Assembly: GCA_028752905.1 (NCBI GenBank)
Contig: JAQNBH010000014.1
Span: 30,900,276 to 30,964,275 of the forward strand
Length of the DNA stretch: 64,000 nucleotides
Direction of reading: 5' to 3'
From: Cladorhizidae sp. MBARI D1340-BT2
Lineage: Eukaryota > Porifera > Demospongiae > Poecilosclerida > Cladorhizidae
The position numbers and the translations under genes were made by a program. This document shows positions 53,400 to 64,000 of this stretch, in pieces (position 1 is the stretch's first letter; each line of letters starts with the position of its first letter). Under the pieces are notes generated by a model. That model had not been told where the DNA came from. It saw only the letters and a program-made list of their open reading frames with translations, and searched no databases.

Positions 53400-54471
53400 A
53401 GTGCTCCTTCACTTGAGCAGCACAGACTAGGGTGAGCATTACTCACGAGTTGTTGTGCCGACTGAATTTAGTCACTGGATTTCCAAGATAGCCAACCAAA
53501 CCCCACTTGCTGGACATCTTGGAAAGAAGAAAACTCAGAAGAAAATTCTCAGACACTTCTTTTGGCCAGGACTCAGAGCGAATGTGTCCACTTGGTGCAG
53601 AGAATGCCAGAATTGCCAGCATGGCAATCGAACACAGAAAGCAAGAGCTCCCTTGATGCCCCTACCGGTCATCGATGAGCATTATAGAGGATTGCTATTG
53701 ACATATAGTCGGACCTCTCCAGGGAACCAAGAGAGGAAACAATTTTGTTCTGACCATGATGGCTACATGCTATCCAGAGGCAATCCCCTTAAAGAAAATC
53801 GATGCTGAGACTGTGGCATGGCCAGATCTTTTCGAGGATGGGCTTACCAAAAGAGAGACTTTCGTAAAAGCTCAAACTTCATGTCTACCCTGATGAAGTC
53901 TGTTTTCGACCTCCTAGGAGTGTTTCACATCCGATCATCGCCCTATCACTCTCAGATGGATGGTGTGCTGGAGAGATTCCATGCTACTCTCAAGGCTATG
54001 CTTAGAAAGACCTTCCCAGTGGCAAAGGATTGGGACAAATTGTTGCCCTACCTCTGCTTTGCCTACAGAGATGCCCCACATAAAGAACCGCCTTCAGCCC
54101 ATTTGAATTGCTCTTTAGACTTGATGTTCGAGGACAACTCTCCATTGTGAGGGAGCAGTGAGAAGTGAAGAAGAAGATGCCTCAGTCAATTATACAACTA
54201 ATACTAGACATGCAACAGAAGCTACTCGAGACAGCTGAGCTAGCCAGAGCCGAAGAGGAGAAGGCCAAGTCCAAGTCCAAGACCTGGTATGACAAAAAAG
54301 CAAGGTTCAAAGGCTCTTCTTCCTAAAGACATGAGCAAGCTTTCAGCTCAATGGCATGGCCACTACTCTGTGATAGAAAAAGTCTCGCTAATGTCATATC
54401 GAATTGAGATGCCGGTGAAAAAGAAAAAGACAAGAGACTTTCATGTCAACGTACTAAAGCAATGGACGACC
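53400..54471 (+). pseudogene. Gypsy-2 integrase
   Basis: The zinc-binding domain reads TPLAGHLGKKKTQKKILRHF then CRECQNCQ (53,500-53,620). The first catalytic region is damaged (LLLTYSRTSPGN near 53,700, without a clear Asp). The frame resumes at 53,818 with VFHIRSSPYHSQMDGVLERF (Glu present) and WDKLLPYLCFAYRDAPHKE. The C-terminal SH3-like segment is at 54,289-54,471 (LSAQWHGHYSVIEKVSLMSY, DFHVNVLKQW). The CDS ends abruptly in the hAT-B inverted repeat. Three or more frameshifts. Inactive. Confidence 0.75.
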
Positions 54472-54656
54472 CAGAAGCAGATCCAAGGGGGGGGGGCTTA
54501 GGGGGCTCAAGCCCCCTCCCCTTAATTTCCCCCCCTTTTTTTAATGCTGCACACCATCCATATGGAAAGTAAGAGAACGTGCCATGATGGTGTTTCTGGC
54601 TGTGCCACAAAGCGACTTAAACAGTGTGGAATAAAAGAGTACTTTTCGAGGACAAG

Positions 54657-55190
54657 GTAAGTAGTCAGCTATAGCTAGGTGGCTAGATTAGCTATGCTAA
54701 GCCTAAAGCCATCTTAAAATAGTTAGCCTAATTTTCCAGTTTCTGTACTATGTAGCTAGCTAGCTTAGCCTCTAGCTTACTAGTACTGTACCAGTAAAGC
54801 TGTCTAGCTATAATTTTTAGCCTTCTTAATGTTATTAGCTAGCTAAGGTAGCTTAGCTACTAGCTTACCAGTAAGCTGTATATAAATTATATGGTACTGC
54901 TAAGCTAGCTGTTGCAGCAGGCTAGTACAGTAAATAGCTAACTGGTAACTTAAGGTTAGCTCTCTATAAAATGCTGATACTATTAATACCAGCTCAAGCA
55001 TTATTTAATAGTGTGTTAACCTTAAATCTAGGTTACTCTACTAGCTAGCCAGTATGAACAGCTAGCTTGGTACCAGTGAGCTGGCTATATAGTTAATACC
55101 AGCTCAAACAATATTAAAGTGGCCCAAGTTGGCAGGTCGACGATAGCTAGAAACATTATATTTATGTGGCTCTTTTTTTGGTGTCCACAG
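54657..55190 (+). other. hAT-B intron, rich in TAGCTA words
   Basis: Between donor GGTAAGTAG and acceptor GTGTCCACAG. The sequence is dominated by overlapping TAGCT, AGCTAG and CTTAGC words (for example TGTAGCTAGCTAGCTTAGCC), many of which are palindromic. No protein coding is seen. The intron call rests on splice-site strings and on coding-like sequence either side. Confidence 0.55.
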
Positions 55191-55410
55191 CAATGTAAAT
55201 GTTGGACCACCTTCAGTGTTGGGTGGGGAAATGGAACCTATTGAGAATGCTAATGGATCTAACAGTGATTGTGATGCTTTTGTGTCTGACAGAGAGAGAA
55301 TTAGATGCTTGTATATCTGATGCTGATCCTTCTATCACTGCTGTTGGTGATGATTCAAGTAAGTGTAATTCTGTGTCTGTTTTAGACGAGATTGATCACC
55401 CACCCACTTT

Positions 55411-57001
55411 TCAAACTGAAATTGTCGATGCTGATGACTCTGACCCTATTAAGAGTGGTGATTTTGAAAAAATTGTTAAAATATCCAGCACACTTATGGA
55501 TGCCCAGAAGTATACCCTATTGAAACAGCGCTCTGTTCCAGCTCGTAACTACAAGTTTCCTTTTGGGTTTTTTAATGGTCGCCCTCGTCATTTTTAAAGC
55601 ACATGGTTATCCAATTTTAATGGCTTTGTTTATTCTGAATCTGAAAATGGTGGTTACTGCAAGTTCTGTATTTTATTTGGTAAATGTGAGCCTAAGATGA
55701 ATGAGTTTGGAATTCTTGTCAATAAGCCACTCACAGACTTTAAAAGAGCATTAGAGAAACTGAATCAACATTTCCTCTGTTCAAAAGGGAAAAAAAATTA
55801 CCAAGCAGCAGTGGAAAAAGCATTGTTTTTATGTGTGCGAAAGAAAATCCAGAATTAACCGCATCAATTCGGTACGGAGCAAGCCTGCTGTAAAAATAGA
55901 CTCATCAGTCTATTGCAAAAGCTGTTATTTTTGTGGAAGGCAAGGTCTCAGCTTTCGGCGACACAGAGATGATTCTCCCACTTGTCAAACTGAAATTGTC
56001 GATGCTGATGACTCTGACCCTATTAAGAGTGGTGATTTTGGAAAATAGTATACCCTATTGAAACAGCGCTCTGTTCCAGCTTGTAACTACAAGTTTCCTT
56101 TTCGTTTTTTTAATGGTCGCACTCGACATTTCAAAGCACATGGTTATCCAATTTTAATGGCCTTGTTTATTCTGAATCTGAAAATGGTGGTTACCGCAAG
56201 TTCTGTGTTTTATTTGGTAAATGTAAGCCTAAGATGAAAGAGTTTGGAATTCTTGTCAATAAGCTTTAAAAGAGCATTAGAGAAACTGAATCAACATGAA
56301 AAAAATTCACCAAGAAGCAGTGAAAAAAGCACTTGTTTTTATGTCTGCGAAAGAAAATCCAGAATTAGCTATTGATCACTGCATCAATTCTGCACGGAGC
56401 AAGCCTGCTGTAGAAAATAGACTCATCAGTCTATTGCAAAAGCTGTTATTTTTTGGGGGAAGGCAAGGTCTCAGCTTTCGGGGACACAGAGATGATTCTC
56501 CCACTTGTAAAACTGAAATTGTCGATGCTGATGACTCTGACCCTATTAAGAGTGGTGATTTTGGAAAATAGTATACCCTATTGAAACAGCGCTCTGTTCC
56601 AGCTTGTAACTACAAGTTTCCTTTTCGTTTTTTTAATGGTCGCCCTCGACATTTTCAAAGCACATGGTTATCCAATTTTAATGGCCTTGTTTATTCTGAA
56701 TCTGAAAATGGTGGTTACTGCAAATTCTGTGTTTTATTTGGTAAATGTGAGCCTAAGATGAAATCCTTGTCAATAAGCCACTCACAGACTTTAAAAGAGC
56801 ATTAGAGAAACTGAATCAACATGAAAAAAATTCACCAAGAAGCAGTGGAAAAAGCACTTGTTTTTATGTCTGCGTAAGAAACCAGAATTATCTGCACGGA
56901 GCAAGCCCGCTGTAGAAAATATACTCATCAGTCTATTGCAAAAGCTGTTATTTTTTGGGGAAGGCAAGGTTTCAGCTTTTGGGGACACAGAGATGATTCT
57001 C
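55411..57001 (+). repeat. Three tandem copies of a 0.5-0.57 kb transposase segment
   Basis: Units start with (T/C)AAACTGAAATTGTCGATGC at 55,411, 55,985 and 56,508, and each ends with CACAGAGATGATTCTCC. Units 2 and 3 both lack the roughly 40 bp found in unit 1 between GATTTTG and GTATACCC, and both carry TTTTGGAAAATAGTATACCC. Unit 3 has its own shorter deletions and leads into the rest of the transposase. Only one unit would fit a normal hAT protein. Confidence 0.9.
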
Positions 57002-59113
57002 CTGCAGTTGAGGAAAGTCCATATTGTAACCATGGAAATTTCCTAGCCCTTTTACAGTTTCAAATAAAGGCAGGTGATCATGTTCTTGAAAACCATCTAA
57101 AAACAGGAGCGAGGCATGTACTTTATACTAGCAAAACCACACAGAATGAGTTGATAGCATTTGCGGTGGTTTGATACAGAGGGAAATACTTCGACGGGTT
57201 GGTAAAGCTGGGTATTTGACTGTTATAGCTGATGAGGCAACAGATATCGCAAATGGAGAACAGTTGTCCTTGAGCATTCACTTTGTAGAATGCAACTCAC
57301 CATCTGAGAGATTTTTTGCATTCCTTGAATGTTTTGGAGAAAATATTGCTGATAATATTCTAGCTAAACTAACTGACTGGTAACTCCATCTGTCTCTACT
57401 TCGCGGCCAAGCCTATGATGGTGCAGGAGCAATGGCGGGGAAATCTAAAGGTGTGCTGCTCGTATTCTGAAGAAACATCCCAAAACACTTTTTACTCATT
57501 GTGCATCTCACTGCCTTAACCTTTGCATGATGAAGTGTTGTTCAATACGTGAGATCAATAACATGATGCAAGTAGCCGATTCAGTTTCACGATTTTTTGG
57601 TAATTATCCAAAATGACAGCTTTCTTTGGAGAGCTGGATTGATACCATAGTGCCTGCTGATAAAAAGAGATGAAAATTGAAAGAGTTGTGTTGTACACGC
57701 TGGGTAGAGCGCCATGAAGCCTTTAAATTATTCACAGACCTATTTTTGCCAATCTTCAGCAGTTTAGAAGTGATGACATACAGCACTGCAGCACAATGGA
57801 ATAATAACACACGCTCTACAATCCTTGCTGTTAGCGCTATTGTTGCACTGGTTCTGTCCCAAAAGGTGTGAGCCTATGCACAAGGTTTGAGTGAAAAGTT
57901 ACAAGGGAGATACAAAGATGTGATTTGTGCTCACCAAGATATCAGATGTGTGATGAGAACTATCAAGGGAGTACGGGATAATGATTTCCATGCATGGATG
58001 TATGAGCAGGTCAAAGCTGTAAGTCAACTTGTGGATGTATTGGAGTCAAAACCCAGACAAGCATCAGCAACACAGGCTGCACTATCCACTAGTATTTCTC
58101 AATATTTCAAGCTCAACTTTACAATTCCAATGTTGGATTATCTCATTGAATTGGATACTGGCTTTGATGACGATTCTTTGAAGAGTTTTATTGAGTTCAC
58201 ACAATTGCTGCCTTCTGAAGTGATAGTACATAAGTGTGCACAATTGTTTTGTTAATGTCTCAGCAATTTACGGGGATAACCTTCCTCATCAATTCTCTTG
58301 AGGCAGAGCTTGACCTATGGGAATGCAAGTGGAAAGGGGAATGCGAACTAGCTCTGATGCTAAATACTCTAGGACAAACTTTACTTTACACTGATCATGA
58401 TTATTTTCCCAACATACGTACTCTTTTGGTAATTTCAATTACTTTACCAGTTACTTCCTGTGAGTGCAAAAGGTCCTCAGTGTGATACTTTTTCTCAAGA
58501 CTTCTTTTAGAAGTACGATGTCTCAGGAGCGACTAAATGCACTTGCAATGCTACAATACTACAAAGACATTAGTGTTATACCAGAAGAAGTGATTGAAGA
58601 ATTTGTCATGCGTCAACCTCGCAAAATATAGGTATTATAAACCATTACACTTCACTGATTATTGCTTTATAGCATCAAACTTCTGTTTCTCTACACTTAT
58701 TGTTACATTACCCTCTATTCAACGAATTTAATCATCAATGATAGTCTGATTATATCCACCCTCAATACTACATGAAATGGTTTAATGGTAATAATATTGT
58801 TAAAATTTACCATCTACAATACATAATGTTTTAATGGTAAATATTTGTTTACGTTACCCTCTAGCTATATGCTACACATAACAGTCAAAGTACTGAATAT
58901 GATGTAGTGGGCCACTGAGAGTTGGTAGGTTTTGAGGGCAGAGGACTGAGGTTAGCCATACCTGCGGAGAAAATATACAGTATATATATCATTCACAACT
59001 GAAAGAGTGATCATGAGAAAGCTTGGGTGGTCATCCTTCATATTCAAATACATATTTTTCAATTTAACCAGAAGTGAAGCCCCCCACTTAATAAAATCCT
59101 GGATCCACCCCTG

Positions 59114-60660
59114 CAACCCCAGTACACATCCTGACAGTCATGACTGTCCAGGAGGAGGACGAAGATGTTAAACAACTACCAGTGTCTACTCTGACAGAAG
59201 ACGGACAGATAGTGACCAGCAAGGAGTGACTGCAGAGCAGAAGAAGGAGCTCTTCACTCTACTCGAGGAGTCCTCATCAGTTCTTAGTGATCAGCCAGGC
59301 AGTACTACCATCATCGAACACCAAATCAAGACAGGTGATACTGCCTCACTCCATCAGCATCCCTACAGAGTGCCTGCAGCCTGGCAGGAGGCAGTGAGAA
59401 AAGAAGTACAAACCATGCTGGACCTAAGGATCATTGTGCCCTCTGACAGCCCATGGGCCTCTCCTATTGTTACAGTCAAGAAGGAGGATGGCACCCTGTG
59501 ACTCTGCATTGACTATAGAAAACTGAACACACTGATTGCAAAGTGATGTCTACCAAATGCAATGAGTAGATGAACTTGTGGAGAGTCTTGGAGAAGTGAA
59601 GTATATCACGACACTAGACCTCACTAAGGGCTATTATCAGGTGCCTATAGCCGCCAACAGTGATCAAGAGAAGACAGATTTCACCACCCCTTTCGGTAAA
59701 TTCAAGTATACCAGGATGCCCTATGGGCTTAAAGGAGTACCAACCACCTTCCAAAGAAGGTACTAGAGGGGTACCAAAAGTTCGCTTCAGCCTACCTCAA
59801 TGATGTGGTCATTCACAGCACAGACTAGGAAAGCCACCTCAGACACCTGAAGGAGGTGCTGACAAGACTACAGCATGCTGACCTCACCATAAAAAGGAAG
59901 AAGTGCCAGTTTGCTAGGCAGGAATGCGCCTACCTAGGACATGTCGTAGGGTGTGGACAGGTCAAGTCAGAACACATCAAGACAAATGCAGTAAGTGGTT
60001 TCTGAGTACCGCAGACAAAGAAGGATGTCTGAGTGTTCTTACGCTTGGTAGGGTACTACCGAACATTTGTACCAGACTTTGCCAATATTTCTGCTTGTCT
60101 CTCAGATTTGACAAGAAACCAGGTACCAAACAAAGTGGCCAGCAACACCAACTTGCTTTTGACAAGCTCAAGGGTTGTCTACAAGAAGAACCGATCTTAG
60201 TCTGCCCAGACTACACTGAAAAGTTTTAGCTCCAGATGGATGCATCTGATAGATGAGTTAGACAGTCCTCAGTCAGAAGAAGAGCGATGGAAAGGACCAC
60301 CCAGTGGCCTTTTATTCAAGAAAGTTACTCCCAAGGTAACTCAAGTATTCAACAACAGAAAAAGAGTGCTTGGCAATCGTCAACTCCCTGAAGCACTTTG
60401 CAGTCTACCTACTTGAAAGACACTTCCATGTTCAGACTGATCACGGAGCACTGAATTATCTCAACTCTCAAATGGAAGACTCACCAAATTGGCACTCTCA
60501 CTTCAGCCATTCATCTTTACTATTGATCGACCAGGAACAGTTAACCACAATGTGTGGATGGGTTATCAAGACAGAGTTGGCCTGGAGAAACAGATACCAA
60601 CTTCGTTGCAAAGGAAGAGAGGAGTGTATAGCCCTCTATATGTAACAGGCACAGCCCCAC
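59114..60660 (+). pseudogene. Gypsy-2 reverse transcriptase and RNase H
   Basis: The lead-in TLTEDGQIVTSKE ends in a TGA (59,227), after which TAEQKKELFTLLEESSSVLS and HQHPYRVPAAWQEAVRKEV (59,226-59,501) open the RT. YITTLDLTKGYYQVPIA and FTTPFGKFKYTRMPYGL follow (59,600-59,730). The catalytic box reads AYLNDVVIHS (about 59,790), with Asn in place of the first Asp. Connection-domain sequence (ECAYLGHVVGCGQV) and an RNase H remnant (ERHFHVQTDHGALNYLNSQ, about 60,415-60,475) follow. Multiple stops and frameshifts. Inactive. Confidence 0.8.
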
Positions 60661-60679
60661 CCACTACCTGACAGCAGAA

Positions 60680-61450
60680 GACAAAGGTCACAGCCAAGAA
60701 CTTGCAAGCACAGACTTGCTCTGGATTATTGCATTGTCATACACTTAGGTCAAGGTCATTAGCACATTAACACTTGTAGATCACCCCTAGAAATCACCCC
60801 ATGTTCTGTTGGCTAAAAATGCCAAGATCATCTGATTAAGTAGCCTTATGCATTGTTTTTGCTGGGATTCAAGCTAAAAGAGATTTCAACCTTTAGTATC
60901 TTCAGCAAGGTGCTTGCTAAGCGAAGAACCCAGTCAGGGATTGTTCAGAACTTAGGACAATCCCAGCTATTCCCCCAGATTTAGCCTAACAGATTTCAAC
61001 TTGTAAGTATTTGCTGGTAAAACATCTGGTGTTTATCAAGCCCACTCATTGTCGTCTTTTAGTTAAATTTTAACTGGCTGAGCTAAGGTAAAGGTATGTC
61101 AAAACTCGTACCTATATATAAGCCTTCAGGAGTGTGGAGAAACATTTATAGCCTGTGCAGCTACAATTGTTGTGGATTAGCACTAAAACATGATAAACAA
61201 TAACATTTTTCTATTTTTCGAGCTAATGACCCAATTTTAAGTTTTTACACAGACAACTGTTGATATTCCTACTTACACTCTGTACATGCTGAAAAAATGG
61301 GACAGTCAATTTAATTGACTCTCATTTTTCTCAGCACAAGTTTATCACCAATCTTAGGATATATTTTGGTAAATATATCTTGTAATAAAAATAAATAAAT
61401 TTACATTTGCATTTCACAACATATCGCCAATTTTTTGGGGGGATCATAAA
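60680..61450 (+). other. Possible 3' LTR of Gypsy-2; otherwise no gene
   Basis: Downstream of the RNase H remnant lies non-coding sequence with a TATA-like CCTATATATAAGCC (about 61,110) followed by GTGTGGAGAAACATTTATAGCC, the kind of promoter expected in an LTR. TG/CA ends and target duplications could not be placed, and no second copy exists to compare. Tentative. Confidence 0.3.
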
Positions 61451-61639
61451 CATTTTCATCTATGTGGATGTATTACATTCGTACCTATTTTGGGTTATTT
61501 ATTGGATACAAAGGGAGAAATTGAGATAGGTGTTTCAATAGACATTGTGTGAACATGGACAGCATTGATTGACCATGCAGGAGTTATAATGTAGCTTTGG
61601 TTAATAATAGTGAATGCATTCCTGTTGATTCTTACATAT

Positions 61640-61860
61640 ACAGACTGGATTATCTACGAGTGTTGAGCCAAATCTTGGGAGATTGAGAGAATCTTTTTCA
61701 CCACAAGCATCTGCTGCTGTGAGTCATTGTTCTATTGTGTTAACTTACTTGTTGATCTGGATGCTTTTCTCATCAGATCGGTTCCTTTTCTGACAGGGAT
61801 GCCTATGAAAATCCTGTTATGTTTTATCAGTTGTGGATACTGTTTCATTCTTGAACATAA
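61640..61860 (+). other. Two possible small exons, unidentified
   Basis: Following an acceptor-like TTCTTACATATACAG (to about 61,641) there is an open stretch TGLSTSVEPNLGRLRESFSP ending at a donor-like GCTGTGAGTC (about 61,720). A second acceptor-like CTTTTCTCATCAG (to about 61,776) leads to IGSFSDRDAYENPVMFYQLW and a stop. The two join in frame. There is no recognised family, no first exon, and no paralogue here. Chance open frames are quite possible. Confidence 0.25.
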
Positions 61861-64000
61861 TAACCTTCTGCATGACATATCTTTATTCACTTATGACTAA
61901 TGATATCATCATAATTCTAACACACTAGGCTGCAGTTTTGTAATAGAAGTGACTCTCTGAAATAAGCAAACCAAAAATAGATTGCGACAAAGTTACAGCA
62001 AATAAACACATCCAGGAATGCCTCCAGAAACGTGGGTAATGGGTGGATACCTCAATGGGATGCTATTGGATTTCTAGTAGTAATGTAAGTGGACCTTGTC
62101 ATTTAATCACGGCTCTTTAACAGATTTGGTAACAGCCTTTATTTGTTTGTAGCTATAAATTTTTCCAAGAATAAACTTTTCAGGAATCAGAATTTACCAA
62201 ATGTTGACACAATTATTTACAGGACACTCAACTTATAATGAAGACTAATATTACATACTTTTGTGCTTTTTAGTCATCTTACGCTTTGCAGTATATACCA
62301 AGTTCCAATCTATCTATATATGTATCTGAAACACACACTCCCCTACATAAGATCTTATCAATTTCATGGGCAATCTCAAACATTTCAACTTGTTCATAGA
62401 GATAGATCCCATTGGGCATATAGATTTAAAAAATTGGCAGGTATGGTATACTTTTACAATTTTTTGTTAATAACTTCTGTGTTGGCATCTCAATCATGGT
62501 CAATTGGTTAAAAAATCACGATCAGATCAAAGCACAACAATTTAAATGGTATCAGTAGTATTTATGATAGGATTGATGACTGTCACCTTTTTTTCAAGCC
62601 TAAAGTTTTGAAATTGCTCATATTACCATTAGAATACAATTAAAATAAATGCAATTTGGTCTAAGAATCTACTTCATTGTGGTAAGCTACACATTGCTAT
62701 ATTGCTCTATGTTATCAACAAAACCTGCAGCAATGAAATCTACCCAGGACCTCCTCCTTTTTCAAAAGCGAAGGAATTTCTAGTAGCGAGCAAGTGGACC
62801 TTGTCATTTAATAATGGCTCTTTAACAGATTCATCAAAGATAACAGACTTGACTTGTGCTTTTTTTATGGTATAGCTTTTCCCACAAATAAAAGAATAGG
62901 AATCGGTACTGAGGTAAGGGAACAAAACTACACATTGCTACAATGAAAGAAATCATCTGGGAGAGACTCCTTTCTCAAGTGCAAATTGATTCAGCCTGAT
63001 TCCTAGTTGGCATGGGTTGTTGTGCAGCTTTCTTCTAAAGAATAACTTCCAGAAACAGGTGTAAAAAGGCAATGAATTTTTTTTCCTGAGTGCAGTTAGA
63101 AATCTCAAACATTTAAAATATTCATCTTGCTCAATCTCACTGGCAAGCATTTTTATAATGATAAATCTGACCATTGGGCATGTAGAGGTGGATGTTTAGC
63201 AAGTAGGGTACTTTTTTAAACATTTTTTGTGAATAATTTCTGTTTGCATCTGAAGCATGGTCTGTAAAAAAAAATTAAGAACAAACTGATCAGATCAAAT
63301 CAGGTGATACTTGTATGTGTAAACCAGCATACCCACACACAATGCAGAGACTGAACAACCTAACTTAAAGCCATTTTATACATGACCATGTTTCTAATCC
63401 TTTTCACCACTTTCTGAGTGAGTGAGTGAGGAGTCGAGGAAGAGACGAAAGAAAAAGATTTGGGAAGTAATTGCACACTTTTCATTAGTCACAGTGCTGA
63501 GCTGATTAAACAAGTGTTTGTCATAGCTGCTGTTTGTCTACAGGCACTCTGTTATCACACTATCAAGATATCTACAATTGCCTTAACTAACAGACTAAAT
63601 GCTCTCAATACCTTTACTTGTCCTTGCAAGCACAAGAATCTTGGGAATTTACCCTTTTTCACATTTTAAGTGTTAAGGTTGTGGGCATATACTGCAGCAG
63701 TAGTAATATGGTTGTCAACTTCGATGAAGGCTCAATTGTTGATAGAGCTCTTATACATACCCCACAATCATGTTATTGTAATGTGAGAGAGGCACAACAG
63801 GCTTGAAGTAAGTGGGCATAATCCTAGAAAGTCATTGATGAAGATTTATTATAGCTGCATTATTGAAAATTCAAAATAAACTAGATTTGTGAATAAGTAT
63901 ATATCTATAAATGCTTCATAAGCAAGCTGCATGAGCAAGCTGCATAAGCAAGAAATATAAGCTCAAGTAATTTGCTCATTAACTAGCTGCTATTGCTTGT
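61860..64000. repeat. Right end: dispersed repeat copies, no gene seen
   Basis: Two copies of the dispersed repeat lie at about 62,650-62,790 and 62,900-63,180 (GCTATATTGCTCTATG; GATTCCTAGTTGGCATGGG; AAGAATAACTTCCAGAAAC). A shared unit GTGGACCTTGTCATTTAAT occurs at 62,090 and 62,795. The last 100 bases hold a 15-bp tandem GCAAGCTGCAT(G/A)A. No coding or RNA gene is supported. Confidence 0.5.

Larger units (their letters stand above)
54544..58632 (+). pseudogene. hAT-B transposase with triplicated TTF segment
   Basis: Exon 1 (about 54,544-54,656) reads MESKRTCHDGVSGCATKRLK and ends at a GTAAGT donor. The intron runs to 55,190 (CCACAG). Exon 2 is acidic, then a TTF-type segment (YKFPFGFFNGRPRHF, STWLSNFNGLVYSESE, YCKFCVLFGKCEPK) and the start of DUF4371 (LSFRGHRD). 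This part occurs three times in tandem. It then continues with NHGNFLALLQFQIKAGDHVL, LYTSKTTQNELI, VIADEATDIANGEQL (catalytic-type Asp, 57,225), LRGQAYDGAGAMAGKSKG (57,400-57,460), CTRWVERHEAF (57,690) and the dimerisation region DHDYFPNIRTLLVISITLPVTSCECKRS (58,395-58,480), ending QPRKI-stop at 58,632. Many frameshifts. Confidence 0.85.
54472..59113 (+). mobile_element. hAT-B transposon, 4.64 kb, inside Gypsy-2
   Basis: The left end CAGAAGCAGATCCAAGGGGG and right end (reverse complemented) CAGGGGTGGATCCAGG are related to each other and to the hAT-A termini, followed by G-rich or C-rich sequence. A good 8-bp target duplication is not visible (GGACGACC versus CAACCCCA), so one boundary may be off by a few bases or eroded. 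It separates the Gypsy-2 integrase C-terminus from the RT lead-in, which otherwise would be adjacent. It carries one plus-strand transposase relic. Confidence 0.8.
52840..60680 (+). mobile_element. Gypsy-2: Ty3/gypsy element split by hAT-B
   Basis: Plus-strand parts in order: protease C-terminus and linker (52,840-53,349), integrase (53,400-54,471), hAT-B insertion (54,472-59,113), then RT and RNase H (59,114-60,660). A gag fragment at 48,985-49,258, beyond Gypsy-3, probably belongs to it. The uninterrupted order is therefore gag, protease, integrase, RT. No LTR was identified with confidence; see 60,680-61,450 for a candidate. Confidence 0.8.

Noticed and set aside
54464..59121. An 8-bp target duplication around hAT-B
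   Set aside because: Flanks GGACGACC and CAACCCCA match at only half the positions; the insertion is supported by inverted repeats and by interrupted Gypsy-2 instead.

Overview
The window is eukaryotic, AT-rich, metazoan genomic DNA, most likely from a sponge (demosponge). The reasons are a dense family of RING / TRAF-zinc-finger / MATH genes with one conserved 57-73 bp phase-1 GT-AG intron, hAT transposons with TTF/DUF4371 domains, Ty3/gypsy elements with integrase ahead of reverse transcriptase, and no operons or bacterial signals. The sponge assignment is an inference. Almost everything here is a transposon, a repeat or a decaying paralogue. Only one gene is intact along its whole length: the 406-residue TRAF-like gene at 37,902-39,183 (minus strand).

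Layout. 344-6,660, 13,709-21,065 and 39,184-48,975 are three diverged copies of one duplicated block. The core of the block is a dead hAT transposase (here called hAT-C) whose C-terminus holds a 24-bp minisatellite. A second hAT remnant (hAT-D) lies beside it in copies 2 and 3. On the right the block ends in a plus-strand TRAF gene (A, C, and a 47-bp remnant). On the left, in copies 2 and 3, it starts at a minus-strand TRAF gene (B, G). The ancestral unit was therefore probably a head-to-head TRAF pair around a hAT spacer. Copy 2 carries a 709-bp solo LTR with a 5-bp target duplication. Copy 3 carries a 2.7-kb IS630/Tc1-like element with TA duplications. Both are dated by empty sites in the sister copies.

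Between the blocks: 6,660-8,990 holds microsatellites, a PHD/C48-protease relic and a G-run tract. 9,175-12,455 is a hAT element (hAT-A) inserted eight codons before the stop of TRAF B. 21,430-31,601 holds TRAF relics F, D and E, more hAT debris and a 390-bp AAT microsatellite. 32,205-33,245 is a dispersed repeat whose core has become a 47-bp minisatellite with higher-order structure. 34,000-37,090 is a Ty3/gypsy element (Gypsy-1). 48,975-60,680 is a nest: a plus-strand gypsy element (Gypsy-2) interrupted by a minus-strand gypsy element (Gypsy-3, 49,258-52,815) and by a hAT element (hAT-B, 54,472-59,113), the latter with an internally triplicated transposase segment. 60,680-64,000 has repeats and one weak exon candidate.

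All domain calls come from reading the translations by eye. No database search, alignment program or expression data were available. Names such as TRAF A-G, hAT-A to hAT-D and Gypsy-1 to -3 are local labels.
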